Source: Plazaster borealis | Taxonomy: Eukaryota > Echinodermata > Asteroidea > Forcipulatida > Labidiasteridae | DNA: 64,000 bases | Assembly: GCA_021014325.1 (NCBI GenBank) | Contig: CM037458.1 | Location: 22,985,063-23,049,062 of the forward strand | Direction: 5' to 3' | Shown here: in pieces, positions 9,782-21,200 of the stretch | Layout of the letters: each line of letters begins with the position of its first letter | Numbering within the stretch: position 1 is the first letter of the stretch | Program-made: the position numbers and the translations under genes | The notes under the pieces: model-generated | Seen by the model: the letters and a program-made list of their open reading frames with translations, nothing else | What the model was told of the DNA's origin: nothing | Databases searched by the model: none

Positions 9782-12572
9782 CTTTGAGAAAGTATGGGGT
9801 GTGGGGTTTTTTTAAAACGATGTTGAGTATTTGCTACCTCATCGTGGCAGGTCAGCATGTATACTGGGTTTCACTGACAAATTTCTGTCCATGAATTTAT
9901 CCATTCCTGGTTGCTGCGCCTGTTTTCATGTTTAGCGACCACCACATATTGAAAAAAAACTTGAATAACACAACCTTCCTGTGCAACACCAACCACCTAA
10001 AATGTCAAAATACAGTCCAGCAGTGAACGCTAAGAGGCCTTCTAATTTCTCTTGTCCTGGTAACTGCACGTACTGAGTTAGATGACGATCATAAATAATT
10101 CCATTTTAGTATCGGGCAACGATCCATGAAGTTATCAAATGATTACCGTCGCTTTCCAAGGCTGTCAGTTATAACACCATAATCGATTCTTTTGAAATCC
10201 AGAAACCTTGATTTCCACGCACCCAAAATATTTTGAATGTTCATACTGTAGCCAACTCTGGACCAAATAATATGTTCCATGCTCTTACCAAATTCCAGTT
10301 CATAAGTACTTGAAACCTGTTGGGTGATTTGAATGATCTTGTTGTGCGTGTGAAACTCCTATGTGATGATACTTTAACTGCGAGTATCCAAACAAATAAT
10401 TTGACTGTGTACTTGTTACGTGTCAGCAAACATGACTCTTTTATTACAGGCTGCCATGGGTAAATAATCTTGCGTCCATCCCTCCCTGTAGTGAGGCACT
10501 ACCACCAGTGTGATGAAAATAATCAGAGAAATCCACTTGTTGACTTAGTCCATTCTCCACAGTCACTATAGTAGAGAGCACATTAGGTTAACACACAACA
10601 CTCCACTGTGAAGAAACAGGGACTGCAGATTTTGTGCACACACGTTTCTCTTTATAAATGATCTTCCAATGTGCTATGCTTTGCTACTCACTCATGTGTC
10701 GGCCTCCTCTCCAGTGAGACGAGAACAGTAGATATATCCCTGCACGTGTCTTCTTCCCTTTCTCTGTGGTCAGACTACCAATTAAACAAGACTCTAAACG
10801 GTTGAATTCCCTGTTTATCGATGCTGAAAAAACATGAGTTATTCCACTATGACTGGATCTGGAATTGTCACGTTACCTCATTACACTACTCCCAACAATG
10901 GGCAATAACTCCTGTCCATTCCTACTGGTTCAATGATTGACAGGTGTACACATTGTAACTTGTTACTTCGAACTGGTGCTCCTGTGCTCTAACAAAATAT
11001 TGTAAAGAGTTGATGCAATACAGATCTCAACTAGGCAGCAGTGTCATTGTACCGAATCACTCTACAAAAGATCACTACCCCTTCCTTGGGAGACTTCCAC
11101 AACCAATGAAAACTACATTGTACCCTATTTAGATCGCCCACTGGGTTGGTGTAGTTACTGTTGTGGGAACGGCTATTGGAGATTGTGAATAGAGAATCTA
11201 CTACTGCAAGTGTTTGTGGATGATTTCACACTTCAGCTGTGGAGAACAACCAGCTTGGGTCTAATTTCCTCAACCCTGTTCCAACCGTTGGAGATCAACC
11301 AAGAAACAAACACTCACCAGTAACTGTAGATGATAGATTGAATTACAAGTTCACAATCCACACAATTGTTTCACGGAGTTACAATAATTATTGTTTGCTT
11401 TGAATAGCAATCGTTGCGGGGGTATTCCGACGTCGACAAGAAATATGAAATCTGTTTACCATGGTTTCTGAGTCAAGTGGTGTTGTGCATGCTAAAGTTA
11501 TCACTCCCACCGCCGTTCAAGCCCCTGCAATTCCACTTATATGAAACGATTTAAATTCGAGATGGCGAAAAAGAAATTAACTCTTCTGCAATGTCCATCA
11601 GAAAAGTAAAACAAAATATCCTCCAGGAAACGAGCATTGCAGTAAAACTCACTCACTCCAAGCTGGTACGGTGGTACATGATGGGTGGTAGACTACCAAG
11701 ACGTTTGGGTCTTCACACCCGTCTTATAATCCATCACACTCACCCAACACTTTCTCTTTTTCTCGTCTGATCCTTTAGACAGTTAGAGCTTAAAAACATT
11801 GATCGAAGTCACTCACTTCAAGCCAGTTTCGTCGGTGTGTCACGGTGTATTGACCTCCCGATTTTTGCTGTTTTTATGCCTTTTCAGATGCAAAGTTCAG
11901 TTCATTATTCAACTTCGGAGTAAATCGATGGTTTTTCATCGTGACCATATCTTCGTTGTTCTCCCACCTCTGGACTAGTGTCGTGGTTAGTTATTTTGAT
12001 GTGTATCATCGTACGCATGCCATGTGTGTGGTGTTTACTCCTTGCTTTCTGGTGATTGCGCCCTCTGTTGTCTCTTTGTGGATGGCTGATACTGATAGAT
12101 TTAATTCTTTACCTCGCCTTCGCAACCCCCCCCCCCCCCGGTCTGGCCCCCATCGCGCTGGGACCGAGAGGGTCCTGACATTGTTCAAAATAAGGGGGAG
12201 TTATAAGAGTAAAATTAACAAATTTCACTATCACTAAAAGCAGCAACCAACACCGAAATAAAAGAAAAGTCATCTCAACCAACCACCATGATGGAGGAAT
12301 TTCTTCCCCACCCCCTACAAGGAAATCGCGCACGTGACTTTCTTTCGTGAGTTTTTTTTAATTAATCAAAACAATTCAGAGGGAAGCATTTTCAGACAAT
12401 TAGTAATATCACTTATTATCAAGTAAACCTTTGATAAAAATGTCTCTTGTTTTTAGTCTGTTTGAAGGTATAGACCTACAGGCCCACGTGATTTAGGATT
12501 TTGCAAACATGTAGAAGAGCAAGGAAACAACTTTGGCTTCGGTATTGTGGGTCATCACGAATGCAAAATTAC
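9782..12572. other. unassigned; possible 5' leader and promoter side of the KIND gene
   Basis: About 2.8 kb of mostly unique sequence with no recognised repeat family and no coding domain. Being upstream of the KIND exon on its strand, it is where non-coding first exons and the promoter would be expected. A poly-C run lies at about 12127-12139. Confidence 0.3.
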
Positions 12573-12947
12573 TACACTCTAAAAATTATCGGGTCAGAAT
12601 TGACCCGGGGACCTGAACCACCCTGGGTCAGGTTGAAACTGGTCCTAACTTGAAACAAGGGGGTTTTAACTCGGGTTCTGCGTCAGTTTTAACCATTTCT
12701 GGGTCATTGGCGACACAGATTCCGAGGTCCTCCTACACAGAAATTGGTCGGGCACCAACGGACCCAGAATAGACTGTGCAAGTCTCGCGCGTATTCGAAC
12801 ATTTTTGGGACCACTTTGGTCCCACGTACGATGCTTTAACGTGTGAAGGAAACAAACTCACGCGCTTTAACGGGTCCCAATGTTCGAATACGCACGATAC
12901 TTGCACAGTCTATACGGGTCAACTCTGAACCGGGAGATTTTATTGTA
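12573..12947. repeat. family B foldback element, copy 1, with nested foldback
   Basis: The left end is TACACTCTAAAAATTATCGGGT, followed by repeated 'gggtca'/'tgaccc' words and a degenerate right end near 12925-12947. The family is a long inverted repeat in which almost every segment reads GGGTCA or its complement. The right arm is interrupted by a second palindromic element at 12769-12913. Confidence 0.65.
12769..12913. repeat. palindromic element nested in family B
   Basis: The arms AGACTGTGCAAGT (12771-12783) and ACTTGCACAGTCT (12899-12911) are exact complements. Further in, 'gcgtattcgaacat' pairs with 'atgttcgaatacgc'. TA flanks each end, which would fit a TA target duplication. Confidence 0.6.
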
Positions 12948-14074
12948 CACGGACAGTATTTGGCAGATTACGGACAGTATTTGGCAGAGATTACGGTCAG
13001 TATTTGGGCATTTTGGGGCTGTAACGGACAGTAGTTGAGGGGAGTTAGCTGAGGGCACTGGTATTTGGCAAGAATGAATAACATTTAGCAGTGAGTTTTC
13101 AGGAATGGACGTGTGAATTTTTTGGCAGCCGTGTATTTTTTTTGTAACTAAAGGCATGTCCTTAATATCAGCCATCAGCCTATATAAGCTTGCCTTCCCT
13201 ATATTATTTGATTGACTGAAAAATTAGCTTTTCTTTCATGTTTTTGTTGAACAATGATGATGCACGCTACCGCGGACGCATGACCAATCAGAACGCAATA
13301 TGCTAATGAGCGGACACAATTTGTCAGCGGACACTTTTTGTCATGACACCGGTATATGGGGCGTACAATAACTTGTGTCCCCTCTTGCAGTCAAGTTATA
13401 TACGCACTATCAAAATCTCATAATTATGACAAGACTCCATGTCGGAAAGAAAGGGGTGTTCCATGACTCTCTTTAACAACGGAGACGGTGGAACAGTTTT
13501 TGTATGAAAATGGGGGAGAAATCCACAAGTCTAGCGAACCAAACGTGGTAAAAGCAATCAATGGACAATACCGACCATGCTGTTAAACGGAGGAGCTTGT
13601 GGGGGTCGGGCAGGGCTTCTTTGCCAGCAGGCCTTGTTTTGTTGATAGGCCTCTCGTTGTTATTTTGAAAGTGGAAAAGTCACGATCCAAAATCACAAGC
13701 TCTTTGCGTGGTTGGTAATATCACCATAAGTGATTGGCATTGTGAATTTACAATATCAATCGATTCATTGCTAACCAATCTCAAAATTAATCTTTTCGCT
13801 TAATGTAAAACGCGCCCCCCCCCCCACCATTAAAATGCACAAAATAATAAAATTTATGGAAAATGAGTCTTTGCCCAGGCTTGCCACCCCCCCCCGAATG
13901 AAAATGTCTGGTTACTCCACTGAAAGTGTGTGATGTGTGGCAAAATAGCTAGAAGTTTTTAAAGGGTGGGGGATGCCCCTTTGGTTTAGTTACCGATGCA
14001 GAATAGTTTCAAGAAGTCCAAAGAAGAAAACACAGTCACATTAATAAATAAAATCACATCCTGTGGATTGTATT
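12948..14074. other. no gene recognised; short tandem motif at the left edge
   Basis: 'ggacagtatttggcaga' is repeated two to three times at about 12951-13003. The rest shows C-rich homopolymers near 13813 and 13889 and no coding signal. Confidence 0.35.
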
Positions 14075-14186
14075 TGGGTCATTTTGACACAGATTCCGGG
14101 TCACACTGACCCGGAAATTGGTCAGCCCCCCTCTGGGACCTAAAACCGGATCATATTTGACCCGGTTTTTTTTTTTTTTTTTAGAG
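14075..14186. repeat. family B, half copy
   Basis: Only the right half is present, running from 'gggtcattttgacacagattccgggtca' type sequence to a poly-T then 'tttagagtg'. A T-run of about 16 replaces part of the terminal TTTTTAGAGTGTA. Confidence 0.55.
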
Positions 14187-14228
14187 TGAAGCCCTTGAAG
14201 TTGGGGTGCACGACAGACGAATAGAACA

Positions 14229-14604
14229 TTAAAGGCACTGGACACGTTTGGTAATTGTCAAAGACCAGTGTTCTCACTTGGTGTATCCCAACATATGCAT
14301 AAAATAACAAGCCTGTGAAAATTTGGGCTCAATATTGGTCATCGAAGTTGCAAGAAAATGATGAAAGAAAAAACACCCTTGTTGTACAAATTTGTGTGCT
14401 TTCAGATAGGAATAAAAACTTCTTGCAAAAAGTTTTTATTATTTTAATGAGAAATTACCTCTTTCTCAAAAACTACGTTTCTTCAGAGGGAGTCGTTTCC
14501 TACAATGTTTTATACTATCAACAGCTCTCCGTTGCTTGTTACCAAGTAAGTTTTTATGCTATTATCTGTTTTGAGTCATTACCAAACGTGTACGATACCT
14601 TTAA
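14229..14604 (+). repeat. MITE-A copy 2
   Basis: TTAA lies at 14229-14232 and 14601-14604. It is near identical to copy 1, including the central palindrome, which here has one changed arm base (gcaaaaag for gcaagaag). Confidence 0.85.
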
Positions 14605-14759
14605 AACAATATCGCTAAGGGTGAATACAAATCGGAATTAAATGTTGTTCAAAAACCTCACAATTTACAGTGAATTGAATCAATAAAGAAAGATACATGA
14701 ACTCGGCCGAATATCAACGTGAATACCATGAACAAATGGTGCCAGCTTTGAAGTTCCAG

Positions 14760-14999
14760 TACACTCTAAAAACTCCCGGGTCAGAATTGACCCGAATCCC
14801 AGGCGACCTGACCCATTCCTGGGTCAGGCTGACTTGGAACTAGTTAAACAATTGGATTTTAGCTCGGATTCTGCGTCAGTCTAACCCATTTCTGGGTAAT
14901 TTTGACACAGATTCCGGGTCATACTGACCCCCGAAAATGGGTCATGCGACCCGGAACAAGAACCGGGTCTCAATTCGAACCGGGAGCTTTTCGAGTGTA
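14760..14999. repeat. family B, full-length copy
   Basis: Runs from TACACTCTAAAAACTCCCGG to TTTTCGAGTGTA with both ends present and no insertion, about 240 bp. This is the best template for the family in the window. Confidence 0.75.
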
Positions 15000-15949
15000 G
15001 CGAGAGAAACGAAAATTACGCAACAATTGAACAGCACGTGAAAATGAGCTGGTTGTTCAAATGTACACGAGGGGGGGGGGCACTTCTGTGAAGATAACAT
15101 TATTATTGTTATAAAATGGGGGTAGGATGGGGATATTTGTAAATAAGGAGAATGATCAATATTATCTAAACCCCATTCATGACCCCAAATGTAGAGATTT
15201 AACTCACTCAAGCTCAGTTTACACTGTCCGTTCCTTCGAAGACAATAATGTTATTAGCCTGTAACAACAATGTTTTGAATCCGCGAAGTTATTTTGTCTA
15301 AACTTCAGTAAATGCAAATACTCAAAATGCCAACGAGAGAGTGATATCGACACTCGTGCAAAACGCACACTTCATTTTTTTGTCTTTCTAATGGAAAAGT
15401 TTGTTTTGACATTCCTGTGCTGAAAAAATGTTAATAATGCGTTTGAATTCGTTTGAATGTTTCCCGTGTGAAGCTGAGTAGGCCTACTGTATACACATTA
15501 GTCATTGCACCAGGTAATGTTTAAGAACTTGGCCTCAGACAAAACATTTCCAGATCATTTACTTACCTGTTGGCCTATCGCTGGCGCAACAATATGTCTC
15601 GTCAGTGCTGATGTCCATCTTCAAAGTAAATGTCGTCCTACTATAGTGGGTAGGTGCGTTCGACTTTGAGCGTCCATTTCAATTATGTCATTGCATTCGT
15701 TCAAACGTAAGGGCTATAAAAATACTTCATAAAATCATTTCATTGAGGTAAAACATTTTTCATTCAACGAAAGGCGTTGAATACATAATGCGCAGGTCTA
15801 TTAATAAAAGCGTTTGTGGTTTGATGACCTGGATTCTGTAAGTGCCTTTGATTCCGGAGGTTGGCAAACAAACCCAGCAGAAAAAACTTTAAAAACAAAC
15901 ATGTTTTCATAGTATGTTCTGGTTGCCATGGGGAAAAATAATCTTAAAT
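15000..15949. other. no gene recognised
   Basis: Unique AT-rich sequence with no recognisable coding or repeat content. Confidence 0.35.
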
Positions 15950-16095
15950 AAGGCCGCGTCCGAATTGGCGGCTATGGCTACGGCTACGGCTGGATCGCTG
16001 CGTCATCATGCGTTGAAGTATAGGACGTTCTTAGCAACACCCCTTAGCAACAGTCGTAGCCGTAGTTGTAGACTAGCCACAAATTCATATTCGGC
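15950..16095 (+). repeat. family J foldback, copy 2
   Basis: 'ggcggctatggctacggctacggct' type start, 'aggacgttcttagcaacacc' in the middle and 'cgtagccgtagttgtagac' at the end. It is the reverse of the copy at 9040-9205. Confidence 0.55.
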
Positions 16096-17252
16096 CAAAG
16101 TAAAGAGAAAAACTGTTTTCTTGTTGTGCATTTTAAATTAATGGAGAAATAAAATGCTGGATATACACAGTTTTGTGTTCACATTGATTCGGTGAACAAT
16201 ATTGACCAAACTCATGATGCAATGTCGAAAAAAAAATTTTCCCCGGGTTCCGTCAAATGTACTCAAACAGTGTTACCTTTTACTGCAGGACCCCCAGCGC
16301 ATAATACGTACACATTCAATTACAGTTATTAAAATAGTTTACTGTAGATTTAATCACTTCTAACTATTTTGTCTTATGATAAGGAAGGACATCTCTTACA
16401 GAGGTTTTACTTTTCCAAATTCTTTTCCAAAAACTTTTTTCAAATTCTTTTACAAGAGACTGTCCATCATCTTTTGACCCATTGCACAACGCGCAGTGCA
16501 CTTACACCTACCCTGTCCGCCATTTTGGTAGTCAAAATGTACACAAGGGAACTGACTCCCAAAATGGTGGACATTGTAGACGCGCATTGTGCTGATGTGC
16601 GTTCTGCGACGTGCAGGGGGTCAATACCATTGGTCAATACGCAGCCTCGCTACCATGGGCACTCTGGGAAAGAAACAAAATGGCGCGACGAGATCGTACA
16701 CTGCTGGGAACGAGGTTGGTCAATACGCATCTTTGTGACCCATTGTTCGCAGGGGTCCCAAAGCCAAAACATCGCGTGCATTACATATAATCATGCAATC
16801 ACATTACTCTGACATTAACAAATAAAGTGTTTTGTTATTAATTTTGTACCATATTTATTTGTGGACTTCCAAGCCATAAATGAAACTTTTGTGTGACTCC
16901 GAACTGCAACAGTAAATACTATATTTTTATAGCGCCAAACTTGGTCAATCTCGGAAATACTTGGAAGTCTGTTATAGTAGTAGTTCAGGAAAAATAAGGA
17001 ATGTATAATCTACGATAAAAACGAGATATTAGAGACCCATACAATTACTGGTAATTAAAATAATTGTAAAGTTAAGTTGATTTAATTTCCACCAACATTA
17101 AACACAGCGTTACAATTAATACCTATACAGTAAAATTGGAAAATCAAGGAAAAACGTAGGGGGGCAAACTGCAAGTACAAAAAGTGCAAGTTCTTTATAT
17201 TTCGTTAGGTTATTACACTGGTGTATTGTGGAAGGTGTAGTGAAGAATTCTC
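16096..17252. other. no gene recognised
   Basis: Includes a 147-codon open frame at 16369-16812 with no family resemblance and low-complexity FF/NFF stretches. I do not support it as a gene. Confidence 0.35.
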
Positions 17253-17437
17253 TACACTGCTAAAACTGGGGTGTTAAAATTTACACCATTTTAGTGTTAA
17301 AATAACACTAATTTCTGCCAAACACTTACATTGGTGTTATTTTAACACCCTATACTGTTAAGTTTGATTGTCTCTCCGGTATCTATATGTGACAACACCC
17401 ATGGTGTCAATTTTAACACCCCAGTTTTTGCAGTGTG
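17253..17437. repeat. family C inverted-repeat element, copy 1
   Basis: The ends TACACTGCTAAAACTGGGGT and its complement flank an interior built of 'ggtgttaaaat' and 'attttaacacc'. About 185 bp long, it aligns with 41653-41875 and with the left half seen at 62782. Confidence 0.7.
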
Positions 17438-18000
17438 GGGATACTCAAATCCTCTAAAATAAGGCCTATATCTTATACTTTAATACAATGAATCTTCAAG
17501 TACATTATCTCCTTTTATTGGAAAGTGAAAGCTTCTTAAAATTGAAAAACAAGCTTGAGTCCCCGTTTAAGATATGTCAAGGTTACTTCTGAAAGATAAA
17601 AACAAGCGGATTGTAACTCGATACCCAAACAAACCGAAATATTACCTAGAAAACACAGTTTATGCCTAGCTAATTACTGTAAACACCAATTATTTTTACT
17701 TTATATTGTGTATAAATTTTATTTCAGGATTAACGTTCCTACAACAAATGCCAATTGGAAATCAGGGCGCTGTTCTACAAAGAATGCAAATCTTAGAAAG
17801 GACAGAATTGTCGATAGTTTATTACTTACAAATTTGGCATTACTTCAAAAATCTTCAGACAAGACTTTCCAGAAGTACTTTCAATTGCTGTTCGCCAAAT
17901 ACAATAACTGTATATTCTGTAATTGAATTCAAATTAAAAAATAGTCTTTCAATCGGTAAAAAGGATTTCAGATTTTGATATTTTTGAAAATTCTTCAAGG

Positions 18001-18216
18001 TTAAACGACTTCAGACTGATGAGGGGATGACGACCTGCCTGAGATTTTTATTCCTAGCATAACAAGCAGCAGCCCAAAGAGGCTGATTACGATCCACATG
18101 ATAATAAGGACGGTCAGGTTGGCTTGGGCGAGTCCCACGCAGGACATTTCCTCCGGTAGCCGATTGGTGGCGTCTACCATGTACCCTAGCGACCAGCCGA
18201 GCTCTACGTTGTTTAC
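18001..18216 (-). CDS. ENTPD exon 9 (apyrase region 5, C-terminal anchor, stop)
   Basis: Starts after 'atcacccaaaag'. ELGWSLGYMVDATNRLP is region 5; a hydrophobic run of about 21 residues and a short tail ending HQSEVV follow, with TAA at 18001-18003. No AATAAA was found close downstream within 18000-17900 on the minus strand, so the 3' end is not fixed. Confidence 0.9.
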   Translation of the reverse strand, partial: VNNVELGWSLGYMVDATNRLPEEMSCVGLAQANLTVLIIMWIVISLFGLLLVMLGIKISGRSSSPHQSEVV

Positions 18217-21200
18217 CTTTTGGGTGATTGAAAAACAAAAAACAAAACAACAACAGCAACATTATAACTTTAAAACACAACCAAAAGTTTAGAACACTAA
18301 ACTGCACTAAACAATCATGTCGATGTAATTTCGATATAGTAGCCGATGTAATTTCGATACAGTAGCCGATGTAATTTCGATTAGCTGATGTAATTTTGAT
18401 ATAGTAGCCGATGCAATTTCGATATAGTAGCTTATGTAATTTTGATATAGCAGCCGATGAAATTTCGATATAGTAACCGATGTAATTTCGATAGAGTAGC
18501 CGATGCAATTTCGATATAGTAGCTGATGTAATTTTGATATAGCAGCCGATGAAATTTCGATATAGTAACCGATGTAATTTCGATAGAGTAGCCAATGAAA
18601 ATTCGACATAGTTGTCGATGTAATTTCGATATAATAGCCGATGCAATTTCGATATAGCAACCGATGTAATTTCGATAGAGTAGCCGATGTAATTTCGGTA
18701 TAATAATAAGCAATACAATTTCGATATAGTAACCGCTGCAATTTCAATATAGTAGCCGATGCAATTTCGATAGAGTAGCCAATGAAAATTCGACATAGTT
18801 GTCGATGTAATTCGATATAATAGCCAATGCAATTTCGATATAGCAACCGATGTAATTTCGATAGAGTAGCCGATGTAATTTCGGTATAATAATAAGCAAT
18901 ACAATTTCGATATAGTAACCGCTGCAATTTCAATATAGTAGCCGATGCAATTTCGATATAGTAGCCGATGTAATTTCGATATAGTAGTCGATGTAATTTC
19001 GATATAGTCAATACAATTTCGATATTTTACTTACAGTGTGTTAGTATTGAATAGTGTCCTTTATTAGAATTAAATTGAGCTGCATTGCTCCACTGTCAAG
19101 AGAACCAACATTAAAACATGTGACAATTGGATTTGATATTTGTTGATAATAATATTGCCAAATTGCGGGTATTTACTCGATATTTATAATTGTTTACCTT
19201 TAACGTGAACTCCATGTCCCAGTTACTCTGCTCAAATTTGAAGGCTTCGAGTAACAGGATGCGAATATACATACCCTGGAAGCAGAACCTGATTTTGAAT
19301 CTAAATTGTTCCGGTAGACGATTGAGCTGAGAAAAGTCAAAGAACGAGAGATGTTAGAATGAACGTACTGCGTATACTGGCTTGTGTTTTGAGTGGATAA
19401 TTTTGTAAAGCGTAAAAATGCATAATGTGGATACAAACTGAAACACATGACCAAAAGACCATGTAACCTTTGTTTACAAAAAGAGTGACATTGTACATTC
19501 CAGGGCCCAATTTCATAAAGCTGTTTAGCAGAAAATCGTACTTATAGCAAAGAAAAATCTTGCTGAGCAGAAACAGGTTTCCAGCCAAAATACTATGTAA
19601 TGTATATTATTTGTGACTGGTTCCCTGTTAATTTTGGCTTAGCATAACAAATTGCTAAGCACCATTTTCTGCTTAACAGCTTTATGACATTGGGCCCAAG
19701 TCATTTTCTGGCAGGCAAGATACTATACACTGGTCATGGGAAATTTTACATTTTGTATCATAATTTCCACATACATTCAAGAGTTATAAAAGTAACAGCT
19801 GACCGAGATTTAAGATGTGCCCCTTTTCTTCAAATCGAAAGATGATAAAAGATGATGCAATTTCCATAAATAAGATTGAATATTTTCTTCCATTGGGCTG
19901 TGAACAAAGAGTGCGTGTAGGAAGTCCAGGCTCTGAGGCTCTTTGGTAAACATTGTGATGTCACAGGTTACATTGTATATACGTTATAGCATCAGTTTTA
20001 ATCACTTAAAGGTTTTCCAATTTTATTTTACCTCATCAAGTGTCAGTAGGCAATAATCCCGGCTTTTTTCCAGAAATTCAGACGGCGTTGGAGTTGAAGA
20101 TAAGCCAATAGCATTTGAAGTATAAGCAAAGCCACTGAAGGCCTGAAAGGCAAAACAAACATGTCTTATATTATTATTAAAGACTCAGATTGTTTGCTTA
20201 TCATAAGCGTACAATTTGACGGTCTTGGGAATTATACACCATAAACAATGTAAGAAATCCACAAAGCATTATTAAAATGGGGATGCGTGGGACGAACGAT
20301 CACGGCCCAATTTCATGCAAGCCCCGAATTTCTGTGCTTGCTGTGTAAGCGAAGAATGCCTAGTAACGTGTGGAGTGGGCCTACGCACGCACACAAGCAA
20401 ACATTTCCTGCGCTGTGAAGTACTCTTGGCCTAGGTGCGGAATTCCCTGCTTCCGTAAACGCCGATTATTTGCTTACGGTAAAGCTGTTAAGCACAAAAT
20501 ATTGCTAAGCATAGAAAAATCTTGCTCAGCAGAAACAGGCTACCAGTCAAAATACCATGTATGCTTAATGTATTGTTTGACTCTGGTTCCCTGTTAATTT
20601 TTGCTTAGCAGAAACATTTGCAAGCACAATTTTCTGCTAAACAGCATTATGAAATTGGCCCCGGGGGCGAGATTTTTTTTCATACGAACTTTTTGCTTTT
20701 TGTCCCCCCATACGGCGAACTGTGTACAAACTTCTTTTGATAGCGCCCTCTTTTGAATCCTCCTCCTCCAGCCCATGTTAATTTCCCGTATGGGGACAAA
20801 AAGTTTGTAGGAAAAAAAATGTTGCGTCCGGGGGGGGGGGGGGTTCGTATACCATAGAGTCCGTGCTCTATGCATAGAGACAAAACTGAAGGTTAACAAC
20901 GAACAAACCTTGAAAGATCCGAACGGAGGTGGTGAGTGCACACCATCGATGGAGCAAGGAGGGTCGTCACACTGGGCGCCGAAGTCAAACAGCGTCTTGG
21001 TAGCGTTATAACACTGTTCGGGATCGCTCGTCCCATTGAACGTAAAGATGACGCCTTCCATGTCCGTTGGGCCACTGCTGCACGGGGCTTTCCATATATT
21101 AGCGCCACTCACTGTGTACGAGTAACCGATGGGCGAACAGGGATTCGACAACTCACTCGAGTAACCAGAGTTCTGGATTATTAAAACATAAGATGCAGTT

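Noticed and set aside
14315..14641. Recurrent peptide with VVQICVLSDRNKNF seen at several places (also near 25229, 35272, 45599)
   Set aside because: All lie inside MITE-A copies; conservation is that of the repeat, not of a protein.
16369..16812. 147-codon plus-strand open frame
   Set aside because: No family resemblance, biased composition, no splice or poly(A) context.
18011..18904. 297-codon minus-strand open frame
   Set aside because: It is the 23-bp minisatellite read through in a cycling frame and then ENTPD exon 9 in the wrong frame; the true exon 9 frame gives apyrase region 5 and the membrane anchor.
18307..19011. 234- and 93-codon minus-strand frames of LLYRNYIG-type repeats
   Set aside because: Same minisatellite in its other frames; no start context and no non-repeat part.
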